From assembly GCF_000243415.2 (NCBI RefSeq), contig NZ_KI912270.1:2852001-2916000 (forward strand): DNA of 64,000 nucleotides, in the 5' to 3' direction. The first letter of the stretch is position 1, and every line of letters starts with the position of its first letter. The stretch comes from Mycolicibacterium tusciae JS617 (GTDB taxonomy: Bacteria; Actinomycetota; Actinomycetes; Mycobacteriales; Mycobacteriaceae). Positions 8,761 to 16,943 of this stretch are shown piece after piece. Below the pieces are notes generated by a model, which was given only the letters and a program-made list of their open reading frames with translations, did not search any database and was not told the origin of the DNA. Position numbers and translations under genes: made by a program.

Positions 8761-9774
8761 GTGACCGCGAATCAGCTCGACGAACGCGCGTCCGTCGACC
8801 ATTTCCGGCTCGGCCTGCTGTTCGCCGTCGGCTCCGCCCTCGCATTCGGGTCATCGGGTCCGATCGCCAAGGCGCTGATGGAGGCGGGCTGGAGTCCGAC
8901 GGCGGCTGTCGTCGCCCGGCTCGCCGGCGGCGCCCTGGTTATGGCTGTGTTCGCGACGATCGTGCGGCCCGGCTGGGTTCGCGAGGCGCTGCGCCACACG
9001 AAGACCGTGATTCTGTACGGGGCGATCCCGATCGCGGGCGCGCAGCTGTTCTACTACAACGCGGTCGCGCATCTGTCCGTCGGCGTCGCTCTGCTGTTGG
9101 AGTACACCGCGCCGATTCTCGTCGTCGCCTGGGTCTGGACGACCACGCGGCGCAGGCCGACCAACCTGACGCTCACCGGGGTCGCCTTGGCGGTGGCCGG
9201 AATCATGTTGGTGTTGAACGTATTCAGCGGCGCTCATATCAATCTGATCGGCGTGGCCTGGGGGCTGGCCGCTGCGGTGTGCGCTGCGTGTTACTTCGTA
9301 ATGTCGGCCAACGCCAGCAACGGCTCAGCCGACAGCGACGGCGTCAACCCCATCACGCTGTCCGCCGCTGGTCTGGTGGTCGGCGCCGCCGCGGTCACGC
9401 TGCTGGGCGCCGTTGGCATCATGCCGCTGACGTTCACGACCAACGACACCGTCATCGCCGGGTGGACCACCTCGTGGGCGATTCCGGTCGTCGCGCTGGG
9501 AGTGGTGGCCACCGCGGTCGCATACACACTCGGCATCGTGGGCATCTCGATGTTGCGCCCGCGGTTCGCCTCACTGGTCGGCCTGTCCGAGGTGATGTTC
9601 GCCGTGCTCGCCGCCTGGGTGCTTCTGGGCGAGGCGATGACAACGATTCAGGCCGTCGGCGGAGCCATCGTCCTGGTGGGCTTGGCGCTGGCGCGTCAGG
9701 GTGACCGGAGCGAGGAGTCGGCGGACGTGACACTGCCCGAAGCCGTCCCGTCGGCGCGCGCGACAGGACGATGA
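8761..9774 (+). CDS. EamA/DMT-family transporter, 10 TM
   Basis: Inner-membrane drug/metabolite transporter, 337 aa. It has two EamA repeats (about 18-150 and 165-310), each with a run of five hydrophobic helices, and the typical glycine/proline-rich segments (AFGSSGPIAKALMEAG, LLEYTAPILVVAWVW, LSEVMFAVLAAWVLLGEAM). Members export amino acids or other small metabolites; the substrate cannot be read from sequence. It starts with GTG at 8761 behind a clear GGAGGTG ribosome site. The gene is divergent from the CGNR regulator with only 66 bp between starts, which suggests local regulation. The C-terminal tail after the last helix is short, polar and cytosolic. Confidence 0.9.
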   Translation: MTANQLDERASVDHFRLGLLFAVGSALAFGSSGPIAKALMEAGWSPTAAVVARLAGGALVMAVFATIVRPGWVREALRHTKTVILYGAIPIAGAQLFYYNAVAHLSVGVALLLEYTAPILVVAWVWTTTRRRPTNLTLTGVALAVAGIMLVLNVFSGAHINLIGVAWGLAAAVCAACYFVMSANASNGSADSDGVNPITLSAAGLVVGAAAVTLLGAVGIMPLTFTTNDTVIAGWTTSWAIPVVALGVVATAVAYTLGIVGISMLRPRFASLVGLSEVMFAVLAAWVLLGEAMTTIQAVGGAIVLVGLALARQGDRSEESADVTLPEAVPSARATGR

Positions 9775-9848
9775 CCTTCGCTAATTGACGCGGGCGTCGA
9801 AGCCGAGGAGTTGGCCGCGGCAGCCTCCGATATGGGAAAATAACCGAC

Positions 9849-10568
9849 GTGAATTTGCTCCGCATGTCATCACGGCTGGCCGCAGGTGTTTCGACCGTTT
9901 TCTGCGCCGCTTCGGCACTCGTTGCCCCATCGGCGCTCGCCCAGCCCGGACCTGCGCCGGGGCCGGGACCTGCGCCCGTGCCCGGTCCCGCCGCGACACC
10001 GTCATCTGCGTGCCCCGACATCGAGGTGATATTCGCCCGCGGAACCGACGACACACCGGGGCTCGGCACGCCCGGCACCGCGTTCGTCAATGCGCTGCGC
10101 CCGCTGGTTGGCGGCCGCACGCTCACCGCGTACGCGGTCGACTATCCCGCCTCGTATGACTTCCTGGCTGCTGCCGACGGCGCCATCGACGCTCAGAACC
10201 GCATTCAGATGCTGTCGCAGAGCTGCCCTTCGACGCAGATCGTGCTCGGCGGATACTCGCAGGGCGCGGCCGTCGTCGACATGCTGGCAGGGGTCCCGCC
10301 CCTCGGCAACAAGATCGGCGAGATCGGTTCGGCGCCGCCGTTGCCCGCGAGCCTTCAGTCCAAGATCGCCGCGGTGGCCGTGTTCGGCAACCCCGCAACG
10401 AAGTTCAGTAATCCGCTCACCAGCTCGGTCTTCGGCGGTCGGGCGATCGATCTCTGCAAGGACGGCGACCCCATCTGTTCGGGCGGCAGAAATCCGTTCG
10501 CGCACAACGATTACGTGTCCGCCGGCATGGTTGCGCAGGCGGCGAACTTCGTCGCTGGACGGGTTTGA
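9849..10568 (+). CDS. secreted cutinase-family serine hydrolase (first of three)
   Basis: Exported alpha/beta hydrolase, 239 aa, of the mycobacterial cutinase-like (Culp) family, acting on esters or lipids outside the membrane. A signal peptide ending around SALA is followed by a proline-rich linker (PGPAPGPGPAPVPGP) and the catalytic domain starting CPDIEVIFARGT. Catalytic residues are visible: Ser in GYSQG (about 136), Asp in the disulfide-bounded CKDGDPIC, and His in FAHNDYV. GTG 9849 is the only start that keeps the signal peptide. In M. tuberculosis this position holds cut3/cut4 (Rv3451/Rv3452); I do not assign which paralogue this is. It lies 28 bp upstream of the next cutinase. Confidence 0.92.
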   Translation: MNLLRMSSRLAAGVSTVFCAASALVAPSALAQPGPAPGPGPAPVPGPAATPSSACPDIEVIFARGTDDTPGLGTPGTAFVNALRPLVGGRTLTAYAVDYPASYDFLAAADGAIDAQNRIQMLSQSCPSTQIVLGGYSQGAAVVDMLAGVPPLGNKIGEIGSAPPLPASLQSKIAAVAVFGNPATKFSNPLTSSVFGGRAIDLCKDGDPICSGGRNPFAHNDYVSAGMVAQAANFVAGRV

Positions 10569-10581
10569 CGGCGTTTGCCGC

Positions 10582-10587
10582 TACTCT
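10582..10587 (+). promoter_or_regulatory. candidate -10 element (TACTCT) for a leaderless cutinase transcript
   Basis: TACTCT fits the TANNNT -10 pattern and lies 9 nt upstream of GTG 10597, with no Shine-Dalgarno sequence in between. In mycobacteria this arrangement usually means transcription starts at or next to the start codon. No good -35 hexamer is visible, so this is suggestive only. Confidence 0.35.
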
Positions 10588-10596
10588 ATTGATCTT

Positions 10597-11274
10597 GTGA
10601 CCATTGATCGACTCCGCAGCCGGTTCATCACCGCGCTAGCCGCCGCACTGACCGCCTCCGCCGCGCTCCTCGCGCCTGCCTTGTCCCCCATGCCTATCGC
10701 TGGCCTTCCGACCGCATCGGCCCAGGGTTGCCCCGACATCGAGGTCGTATTCGCGCGCGGCACCAATGAGGACGCCGGCCTCGGCGTGGTGGGCGGCACG
10801 TTCGTCGACCAGTTGCGGGGCAAGGTCGGCGGCAGATCCGTTGGCGCCTACGCGGTCAACTACCCCGCGACGTTCGACTTCCTCGAAGCGGCCGCAGGGG
10901 CCAACGACGCGAGCGGCCACATCCAGTACATGGTCAACACTTGCCCGAACACCCGACTGGTGCTGGGCGGGTACTCCCAAGGTGCGGGGGTGATCGACGT
11001 GATCAGTGCCGTGCCGGTACCCGGCATCGGCTTCGACAACCCGCTGCCGCCCAACGTGGGCGCGCATGTCGCGGCGATCGCCGTGTTCGGCAATCCGTCC
11101 GCCAAGCTGGGACTGCCGCTCACGGTCAGCCCCGTCTGGGGTGGGCGGGCCATCGATCTGTGCAACCCGGGCGATCCGATCTGCCAGACGAACGGCGAGG
11201 ATGTTGCCGCGCACCGCGCGTACGCAGGCGGGCCCACCAATCAGGCCGCCGACTTCGTCGCAGGGCACCTCTGA
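10597..11274 (+). CDS. secreted cutinase-family serine hydrolase (second of three)
   Basis: Exported cutinase-like hydrolase, 225 aa. An N-terminal signal peptide (residues ~1-45, ending near TASAQ) is followed directly by the mature domain CPDIEVVFARGTNED, without the proline-rich linker of its upstream neighbour. Nucleophile Ser sits in GYSQG (about residue 127), Asp in CNPGDPIC, and the catalytic His in the DVAAHRAYAGG segment near the C-terminus. I chose GTG 10597 over upstream in-frame codons because it starts the signal peptide; the longer frame reads antisense-like Arg/Ser-rich sequence through the previous gene. No ribosome site is visible, consistent with a leaderless mRNA. It is most similar in layout to the secreted CFP21/Cut4-type proteins. 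Confidence 0.92.
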   Translation: MTIDRLRSRFITALAAALTASAALLAPALSPMPIAGLPTASAQGCPDIEVVFARGTNEDAGLGVVGGTFVDQLRGKVGGRSVGAYAVNYPATFDFLEAAAGANDASGHIQYMVNTCPNTRLVLGGYSQGAGVIDVISAVPVPGIGFDNPLPPNVGAHVAAIAVFGNPSAKLGLPLTVSPVWGGRAIDLCNPGDPICQTNGEDVAAHRAYAGGPTNQAADFVAGHL

Positions 11275-11319
11275 CCTCGCCTTCTCCCGCCACTTGTGAG
11301 CGCGTCAAGCATCTTCCAC

Positions 11320-11325
11320 TAGCAT
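11320..11325 (+). promoter_or_regulatory. candidate -10 element (TAGCAT) for a leaderless third cutinase
   Basis: TAGCAT lies 7 nt before GTG 11333, the distance at which transcription would begin on the start codon itself. There is no polypurine ribosome site between them apart from a short GGGG adjoining the codon. Together with the second cutinase this suggests separate promoters rather than one cutinase operon. Confidence 0.35.
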
Positions 11326-11332
11326 CCGTGGG

Positions 11333-12001
11333 GTGATCCGCCGCCATCTGCTCACCGGTCTCGTCGCTGTCCTCGTCTTCGGTGCGCTGCTCATCGCTCC
11401 CCAGACGGTCGCCTCACTGACGCCGTCGGCACATGCCCAGTCGTGCCCTGACGCCGAGGTGATCTTCGCCAGGGGCCGCCTGGAATCGCCGGGGGTCGGG
11501 AGGCTCGGTAACGCGTTCGTCAGCGCGCTGCGCAACAAGACGAACAAGAACATCGACGTCTACGCGGTGCAGTACCCCGCCGATAACGAGATCGATGTGG
11601 GCGCCAACGATATGAGCGGCCACATCCAGCACATGATCAACACCTGCCCGAATACGCGATTGGTGCTCGGGGGTTATTCACTCGGCGCAGCGGTCACCGA
11701 CGTGGTGCTCGCAGTGCCGTTCGCCTTCTTCGGCTGGGACAATCCATTGCCACCCGGCGCCGACACCCATATCGCTGCGGTCGCGCTGTTCGGGAACGGC
11801 GCCTCCTGGGTGGGACCCATCACGAACTTCAATCCGCTCTACCGCGAGCGGACCATCGAGCTCTGCCACGGCGCCGACCCCATCTGCAACCCGGCCGATC
11901 CGAACACGTGGGAAGACAACTGGCCCGCCCACCTCGCCGGCGCGTACATCGACGCGGGAATGGCGAACCAGGCTGCCGACTTCGTCGCGAGTCGGATCTA
12001 G
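11333..12001 (+). CDS. secreted cutinase-family serine hydrolase (third of three), GYSLG nucleophile elbow
   Basis: Exported cutinase-like hydrolase, 222 aa, with a signal peptide ending around AHAQ and mature domain [13 protein letters not shown]. The nucleophile elbow reads GYSLG (Ser about 115) instead of the usual GYSQG. In cutinases the residue after Ser contributes to the oxyanion hole, so the Gln-to-Leu change may alter but need not abolish activity. Asp (CHGADPIC) and His ([13 protein letters not shown]) are present. The C-terminal [16 protein letters not shown] is typical of mycobacterial cutinases. Its TAG stop overlaps the truA stop on the opposite strand in a shared CTAG, so the two genes converge with no spacer. 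Confidence 0.92.
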   Translation: MIRRHLLTGLVAVLVFGALLIAPQTVASLTPSAHAQSCPDAEVIFARGRLESPGVGRLGNAFVSALRNKTNKNIDVYAVQYPADNEIDVGANDMSGHIQHMINTCPNTRLVLGGYSLGAAVTDVVLAVPFAFFGWDNPLPPGADTHIAAVALFGNGASWVGPITNFNPLYRERTIELCHGADPICNPADPNTWEDNWPAHLAGAYIDAGMANQAADFVASRI

Positions 12002-12891
12002 TCGAGCACCCGCAGATCGCGGGTGACCTTCGTACGGGCCTCGAGTTCGGCGTCGGGCGGATATTCGACGCTAACGAGCGTCAGGCCCTGCGGCGGTGCC
12101 GCCGCGAACTCACTGGACCGGTTCGTCGCGTCCAATAGCGTGGCGCACCAGCCGGGTTCGCGGCGGTGTTCACCGACCGCCAGCAGCGCGCCCACCACAG
12201 ACCGCACCATCGCCCAGCAGAACGCGTCCGCGGTGACATGGGCGGTGACCCGGTCTCCCTCACGCGAGATGTCCAGTCGCTGCAGATCGCGGATGGTGGT
12301 AGCGCCGTCGCGATGGCGGCAGAACGCCGCGAAGTCGTGCAACCCCAATAGATCCCGTGACGCGGCCGCCATGGCGTCGACATCCAGCGGCCGAGGCCAC
12401 GCCGTCACGAAGCGCGCTTCCTGGGGTTCGACGCCGTACGGCGCCGTCGACAGGCGGTAGGCGTAGTGCCGGCGCAGCGCGGAGAACCGGGCATCGAAAC
12501 CCGGTGCTGCGCGGCCGATGTCGAGCACCCGCACGTCGGTGGGGATGAATCGGGCGAGCCGTTGGACAAGCGGAAGAAACTCACTTTGACCGGGTCGGGC
12601 CGTGCGCGGATACGCATGCGGCAGCGCGTCGGCAGGCACATCGACATGGGCGACCTGACCCGTGGCATGGACGCCGGTGTCGGTGCGTCCGGCGGCCCGC
12701 AGCTGCAGCCGGGTCCGAAACACCGTCGACAGGGCATCGTCGAGCACCCCTGCCACGGTGCGCTGCCCGGTCTGTGCCGCCCAGCCCGCGAAGTCCGTTC
12801 CGTCGTAGGCGATGTCGAGACGAAGACGAACAAACCCGCCACCGTTGTCGATGGCGGGCTTGTTCACAGCACTACTAGGACTTGTCGTCAT
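11998..12891 (-). CDS. truA: tRNA pseudouridine(38-40) synthase TruA
   Basis: Modifies uridines 38-40 of the tRNA anticodon arm; cytosolic. About 297 aa from ATG 12891. The catalytic aspartate lies in the conserved [17 protein letters not shown] motif. Other family hallmarks are [13 protein letters not shown] near the start and [16 protein letters not shown] near the C-terminus. The open frame continues upstream to 13074 inside rplQ, but that part is an Arg/Pro-rich shadow. I prefer ATG 12891, which overlaps the rplQ 3' end by 17 bp; GTG 12867, just after the rplQ stop, is a credible alternative. It is the last gene of the alpha operon, as in other mycobacteria. Confidence 0.93.
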   Translation of the reverse strand: MTTSPSSAVNKPAIDNGGGFVRLRLDIAYDGTDFAGWAAQTGQRTVAGVLDDALSTVFRTRLQLRAAGRTDTGVHATGQVAHVDVPADALPHAYPRTARPGQSEFLPLVQRLARFIPTDVRVLDIGRAAPGFDARFSALRRHYAYRLSTAPYGVEPQEARFVTAWPRPLDVDAMAAASRDLLGLHDFAAFCRHRDGATTIRDLQRLDISREGDRVTAHVTADAFCWAMVRSVVGALLAVGEHRREPGWCATLLDATNRSSEFAAAPPQGLTLVSVEYPPDAELEARTKVTRDLRVLD

Positions 12892-13453
12892 CCTCGGCTT
12901 CGGCCGCAGCCTCGGCAGCCTCAGCTTCCTGGCCCTCCTCGATCGCGGCATCCTCGGCCTTGACGTCGTCGACGGTCTCGACCTCGGTCGGACCCTCGGC
13001 GGCCTCGGGCTCGACCGCGGCCTGGGGCGCCGCCGCAGCGGCGATCTTCTGCGACGACGCAGCGCGGCGCGCACGGTTCGCCTCGTCGGTCACGGTCTTC
13101 TCCCGCACCAGTTCGATGACGGCCATCGGGGCGTTGTCGCCCTTGCGTGCCTCCACCTTGATGATGCGGGTATAGCCGCCGTTGCGGTCGGAGAAGAACG
13201 GACCGATCTCGGCGAACAGCGTGTGCACCACGTCCTTGTCGCGGATCTTCTTCATCACCTCACGCCGGTTGTGCAGCGTGCCCTTTTTGGCGTGGGTGAT
13301 GAGCTTCTCCGCGTAGGGCCGCAACGCCCGCGCCTTGGGCTCGGTCGTCTTGATGCGGCCGTGCTCGAAGAGCGACGTGGCCAGGTTGGCCAGCAGCGCC
13401 TTCTGGTGTGAGGACGAACCGCCGAGGCGAGGACCCTTTGTGGGCTTGGGCAT
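12875..13453 (-). CDS. rplQ: 50S ribosomal protein L17 with acidic C-terminal tail
   Basis: Large-subunit ribosomal protein near the exit tunnel, 192 aa. The first ~120 residues are the conserved L17 core ([28 protein letters not shown]-like [11 protein letters not shown] and GGYTRI). The last ~70 residues form an Ala/Glu/Asp-rich extension ending EAEDDDKS. Such acidic tails are usual in mycobacterial L17 and absent from the ~120-130 aa E. coli protein; their role is not established. It follows rpoA by 75 bp and overlaps truA, continuing the alpha operon order. Confidence 0.97.
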   Translation of the reverse strand: MPKPTKGPRLGGSSSHQKALLANLATSLFEHGRIKTTEPKARALRPYAEKLITHAKKGTLHNRREVMKKIRDKDVVHTLFAEIGPFFSDRNGGYTRIIKVEARKGDNAPMAVIELVREKTVTDEANRARRAASSQKIAAAAAPQAAVEPEAAEGPTEVETVDDVKAEDAAIEEGQEAEAAEAAAEAEDDDKS

Positions 13454-13471
13454 TGCGACTATCTCCTAAAT

Positions 13472-13483
13472 GGGGCCGGCCCC
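13472..13483 (-). repeat. GC palindrome in the rpoA-rplQ spacer
   Basis: A perfect 12-bp palindrome, GGGGCCGGCCCC, sits in the 75-bp gap between rpoA and rplQ, about 20 nt before the rplQ start codon. In RNA it could fold only as a short tight hairpin or pair between molecules. No U-tract follows, so it is not a classical terminator. Confidence 0.4.
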
Positions 13484-13528
13484 CGTATCAGGTAGGACCG
13501 GGACGGTTCTCTTTCGAGATATCGGGGT

Positions 13529-14608
<1,080 letters not shown>

Positions 14609-14633
14609 CTATTTGACGTCTTTCGGGGGGGTG

Positions 14634-14656
14634 CTCGGGGGGCGGCGCCCCCCGAG
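14634..14656 (-). promoter_or_regulatory. perfect GC-rich hairpin between rpsD and rpoA
   Basis: A perfect 10-bp inverted repeat (CTCGGGGGGC / GCCCCCCGAG) with a 3-nt loop begins 8 nt after the rpsD stop and lies about 50 nt before rpoA. It is not followed by a T-tract on the minus strand. Read as RNA it would be a very stable stem that could act as a processing site, a 3' stabiliser for the upstream mRNA, or a weak attenuator. Confidence 0.5.
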
Positions 14657-14663
14657 TGTGGGT

Positions 14664-15269
14664 TTACTTCGAGTAGAGCTCGACGATCAGCTGTTCGGTC
14701 AGCGGGATGTCGATCTGCGCCCGCTCAGGCAGCTGGTGCACCAGGATGCGCTGACGTTCGCCGACAACCTGCAGCCAGCCCGGGATCGGACGGTCGCCGG
14801 CAGTTTCACGCGCGACCTCGAAAGGCAGCGTGTTGAGCGACTTTTCCTTGACGTCGATGATGTCGTACTGCGACACCCGGTAGCTCGGGATGTCGACCTT
14901 GACACCGTTGACGGTGAAGTGGCCGTGGCTGACCAGCTGACGCGCCATCCGGCGGGTCCGGGCCAGGCCCGCGCGGTAGACGACGTTGTCCAGCCGACTC
15001 TCGAGGATGCGCAGCAGGTTGTCGCCGGTCTTGCCGGGCTGCCGGTTGGCCTCTTCGTAGTAGCGACGGAACTGCTTCTCCATCACGCCGTAGCTGAAGC
15101 GGGCCTTCTGCTTCTCCTGCAGCTGCTGACGGTATTCGCTCTCCTTGATCCGCGCGCGACCATGCTGGCCGGGCGGGTAGGGGCGCTTCTCGAACGACTG
15201 ATCTCCGCCGACCAGGTCGACGCCGAGGCGACGCGACTTGCGGGTTGCGGGTCCGGTATAACGAGCCAT
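14664..15269 (-). CDS. rpsD: 30S ribosomal protein S4
   Basis: Primary 16S rRNA-binding protein that nucleates 30S assembly, 201 aa. It starts MARYTGPATRKSRRLG and carries the S4 RNA-binding domain around residues 90-150 (ESRLDNVVYRAGLARTRRMA, RQLVSHGHFTVNG). The N-terminus has no zinc-binding cysteines, which marks it as the zinc-free type. It lies 23 bp downstream of rpsK in the alpha operon. Confidence 0.98.
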   Translation of the reverse strand: MARYTGPATRKSRRLGVDLVGGDQSFEKRPYPPGQHGRARIKESEYRQQLQEKQKARFSYGVMEKQFRRYYEEANRQPGKTGDNLLRILESRLDNVVYRAGLARTRRMARQLVSHGHFTVNGVKVDIPSYRVSQYDIIDVKEKSLNTLPFEVARETAGDRPIPGWLQVVGERQRILVHQLPERAQIDIPLTEQLIVELYSK

Positions 15270-15292
15270 TTTCTGTGTATCTCCTCGTCCTT

Positions 15293-15712
15293 CTAGACCC
15301 GGCGCCGCTTGGGCGGACGGCAGCCGTTGTGCGGCTGTGGCGTGACATCGGCGATGGCGCCGACCTCGAGGCCTGCGGCCTGCAACGAGCGGATGGCGGT
15401 TTCGCGGCCCGAGCCCGGGCCCTTCACGAAGACGTCGACCTTCTTGACGCCGTGCTCCTGGGCCTTGCGCGCGGCGTTCTCGGCGGCCAACTGCGCGGCG
15501 AACGGGGTCGACTTACGCGAACCCTTGAAGCCGACGTGTCCCGAGGACGCCCACGCGATGACGTTGCCCTGCGGGTCGGTGATCGTCACGATCGTGTTGT
15601 TGAACGTGCTCTTGATGTGAGCAGCACCGTGCGGGACGTTCTTCTTTTCCCGGCGACGAGTCTTCTGAGCCTTCTTGGGCGCTCCGCCTGATGCCTTCTT
15701 TGCGGGTGGCAT
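15293..15712 (-). CDS. rpsK: 30S ribosomal protein S11
   Basis: Platform protein of the 30S subunit that contacts mRNA near the E site, 139 aa. The N-terminus is Lys/Ala-rich ([20 protein letters not shown]) and the core contains [21 protein letters not shown], with the C-terminal PPKRRRV typical of S11. Its start codon overlaps the rpsM stop by one base, so the two are translationally coupled. Confidence 0.98.
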   Translation of the reverse strand: MPPAKKASGGAPKKAQKTRRREKKNVPHGAAHIKSTFNNTIVTITDPQGNVIAWASSGHVGFKGSRKSTPFAAQLAAENAARKAQEHGVKKVDVFVKGPGSGRETAIRSLQAAGLEVGAIADVTPQPHNGCRPPKRRRV

Positions 15713-16086
15713 TACTTGGCCTTCTTCTTACCGGCGATGGTGCGCTTCGGGCCCTTGCGGGTGCGCGCATTGGTCTTGGTCCGCTGGCCACGCACCGGGA
15801 GGCCGCGGCGGTGCCGCAGACCCTGGTAGCAGCCGATCTCGATCTTGCGGCGGATGTCGGACTGCACCTCGCGGCGCAGGTCGCCCTCCACCTTGAGGTT
15901 GCCCTCGATGTAGTCACGCAGCTGGGTCACCTGATCATCGGTCAGGTCCTTGGTGCGCAGGTCCCGGTCGATGCCGGTGGCTTCCAGGATCTCCTGGGAG
16001 CGGGTACGGCCGACGCCGTAGATGTAGGTCAGGGCGATCTCCATGCGCTTATCGCGCGGGAGGTCAACGCCCACTAGACGTGCCAC
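15712..16086 (-). CDS. rpsM: 30S ribosomal protein S13
   Basis: Head protein of the 30S subunit that contacts the P-site tRNA and the 50S subunit through intersubunit bridges, 124 aa. It starts [24 protein letters not shown] and contains [15 protein letters not shown] before the basic C-terminal tail (KKKAK). It is the third gene of the alpha operon, 149 bp downstream of rpmJ. That gap is longer than the others in the operon and shows no obvious terminator. Confidence 0.98.
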   Translation of the reverse strand: MARLVGVDLPRDKRMEIALTYIYGVGRTRSQEILEATGIDRDLRTKDLTDDQVTQLRDYIEGNLKVEGDLRREVQSDIRRKIEIGCYQGLRHRRGLPVRGQRTKTNARTRKGPKRTIAGKKKAK

Positions 16087-16235
16087 AGTGGTGTGTTCCT
16101 TCTCGTTGCGGAGGTCTGTTCCCAGCCCGTTCCCGACGGCGTCGGGGTCCGGCCTCCGTGCCGGACGTGGCGAGCGGCCTATCCGCTCAGTGGTGCTGGG
16201 ATTGCGTCATTGAGTTGTGGCAGCGAGCGCTCTGA

Positions 16236-16349
16236 TTATCCCTGGCGCTGCTTGTGGCGAGGATCAGAGCAGATCACCATGACCCGCCCATGCCGACGGA
16301 TCACCCTGCACTTGTCGCAGATGGGCTTGACGCTCGGGTTCACCTTCAC
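16236..16349 (-). CDS. rpmJ: 50S ribosomal protein L36 (zinc-binding type)
   Basis: Small 37-aa ribosomal protein reading [19 protein letters not shown] in its first half, followed by [11 protein letters not shown]. The C-x2-C ... C-x4-H zinc ribbon ligands are all present, so this is the zinc-dependent (C+) paralogue; mycobacteria also keep a zinc-free form elsewhere for zinc starvation. The start is GTG at 16349. It is easily missed because it is short and sits inside a longer open frame in the same register. It lies between infA and rpsM in the alpha operon. Confidence 0.95.
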
Positions 16350-16380
16350 GGCTGTGTCGATCCTTCTTCTGTGCTTCTGG

Positions 16381-16602
16381 TTACTTGTATCGGTAAACGA
16401 TGCGGCCCCGAGAAAGGTCGTATGGAGACAACTCCACGACGACACGATCCTCGGGCAGGATGCGGATGTAGTGCTGCCGCATCTTGCCGCTGATGTGAGC
16501 GAGAACCTTGTGACCGTTCTCCAGCTCAATGCGAAACATCGCATTGGGCAGGGGTTCGACCACGCGACCCTCGACCTCGATGGCACCGTCTTTCTTGGCC
16601 AT
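16381..16602 (-). CDS. infA: translation initiation factor IF-1
   Basis: 73-aa OB-fold protein that binds the 30S A site during initiation. The sequence [20 protein letters not shown] with [16 protein letters not shown] and the C-terminal GRIVYRYK is essentially invariant in actinobacteria. Start ATG 16602 has a GGAGG ribosome site 15 nt upstream. As first gene of the alpha operon, its promoter must lie in the 341-bp divergent gap shared with the response-regulator fusion. Confidence 0.98.
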
Positions 16603-16943
16603 TATCTTTCGGAGATCCTCCGTGTCCTAACGATTCGTTGGCGCCTAACCGCCGCGAGCGGCGGGTACTGCTCAGGCACAGTTGCACTCCGACTACAAAA
16701 CGTGAGCCTGTAGCCAGAAATTCCAGCGAATCGAGGACAGAGTGCACGCAAAGAGCCGGCGCGGAAGCCGCACCGTCGATCCATACTACCCGCTCGGCCG
16801 TCGCTCCCAAAATCGCTGAACTTGCAGCTCAGCGTGTAGACGGCGCCGCGCAGGTGGCAAGGGCCGGACCGGCTGGTTCGCTCATGGCGAACCCTAGCCC
16901 TGACCGCGATATCCGCTGGACTACGGGCGCATACTTATTACCG
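16603..16943. promoter_or_regulatory. 341-bp divergent intergenic region between infA and the response-regulator fusion
   Basis: No gene is seen here. On the minus strand it must hold the alpha-operon promoter and the infA leader; a 7-bp perfect inverted repeat (CCGCCGC/GCGGCGG, 16649-16664) would form a leader hairpin about 50 nt before infA. On the plus strand, CATACTTAT around 16930-16938 resembles a -10 element 8-14 nt before ATG 16944, with no ribosome site, so a leaderless start for the fusion gene is possible. No convincing -35 hexamers were found. Confidence 0.45.

Noticed and set aside
16638..16943. 102-residue N-terminal extension of the receiver-flavoprotein fusion
   Set aside because: Low-complexity Arg/Ala/Ser-rich translation of the divergent promoter region; the receiver domain begins normally after ATG 16944.
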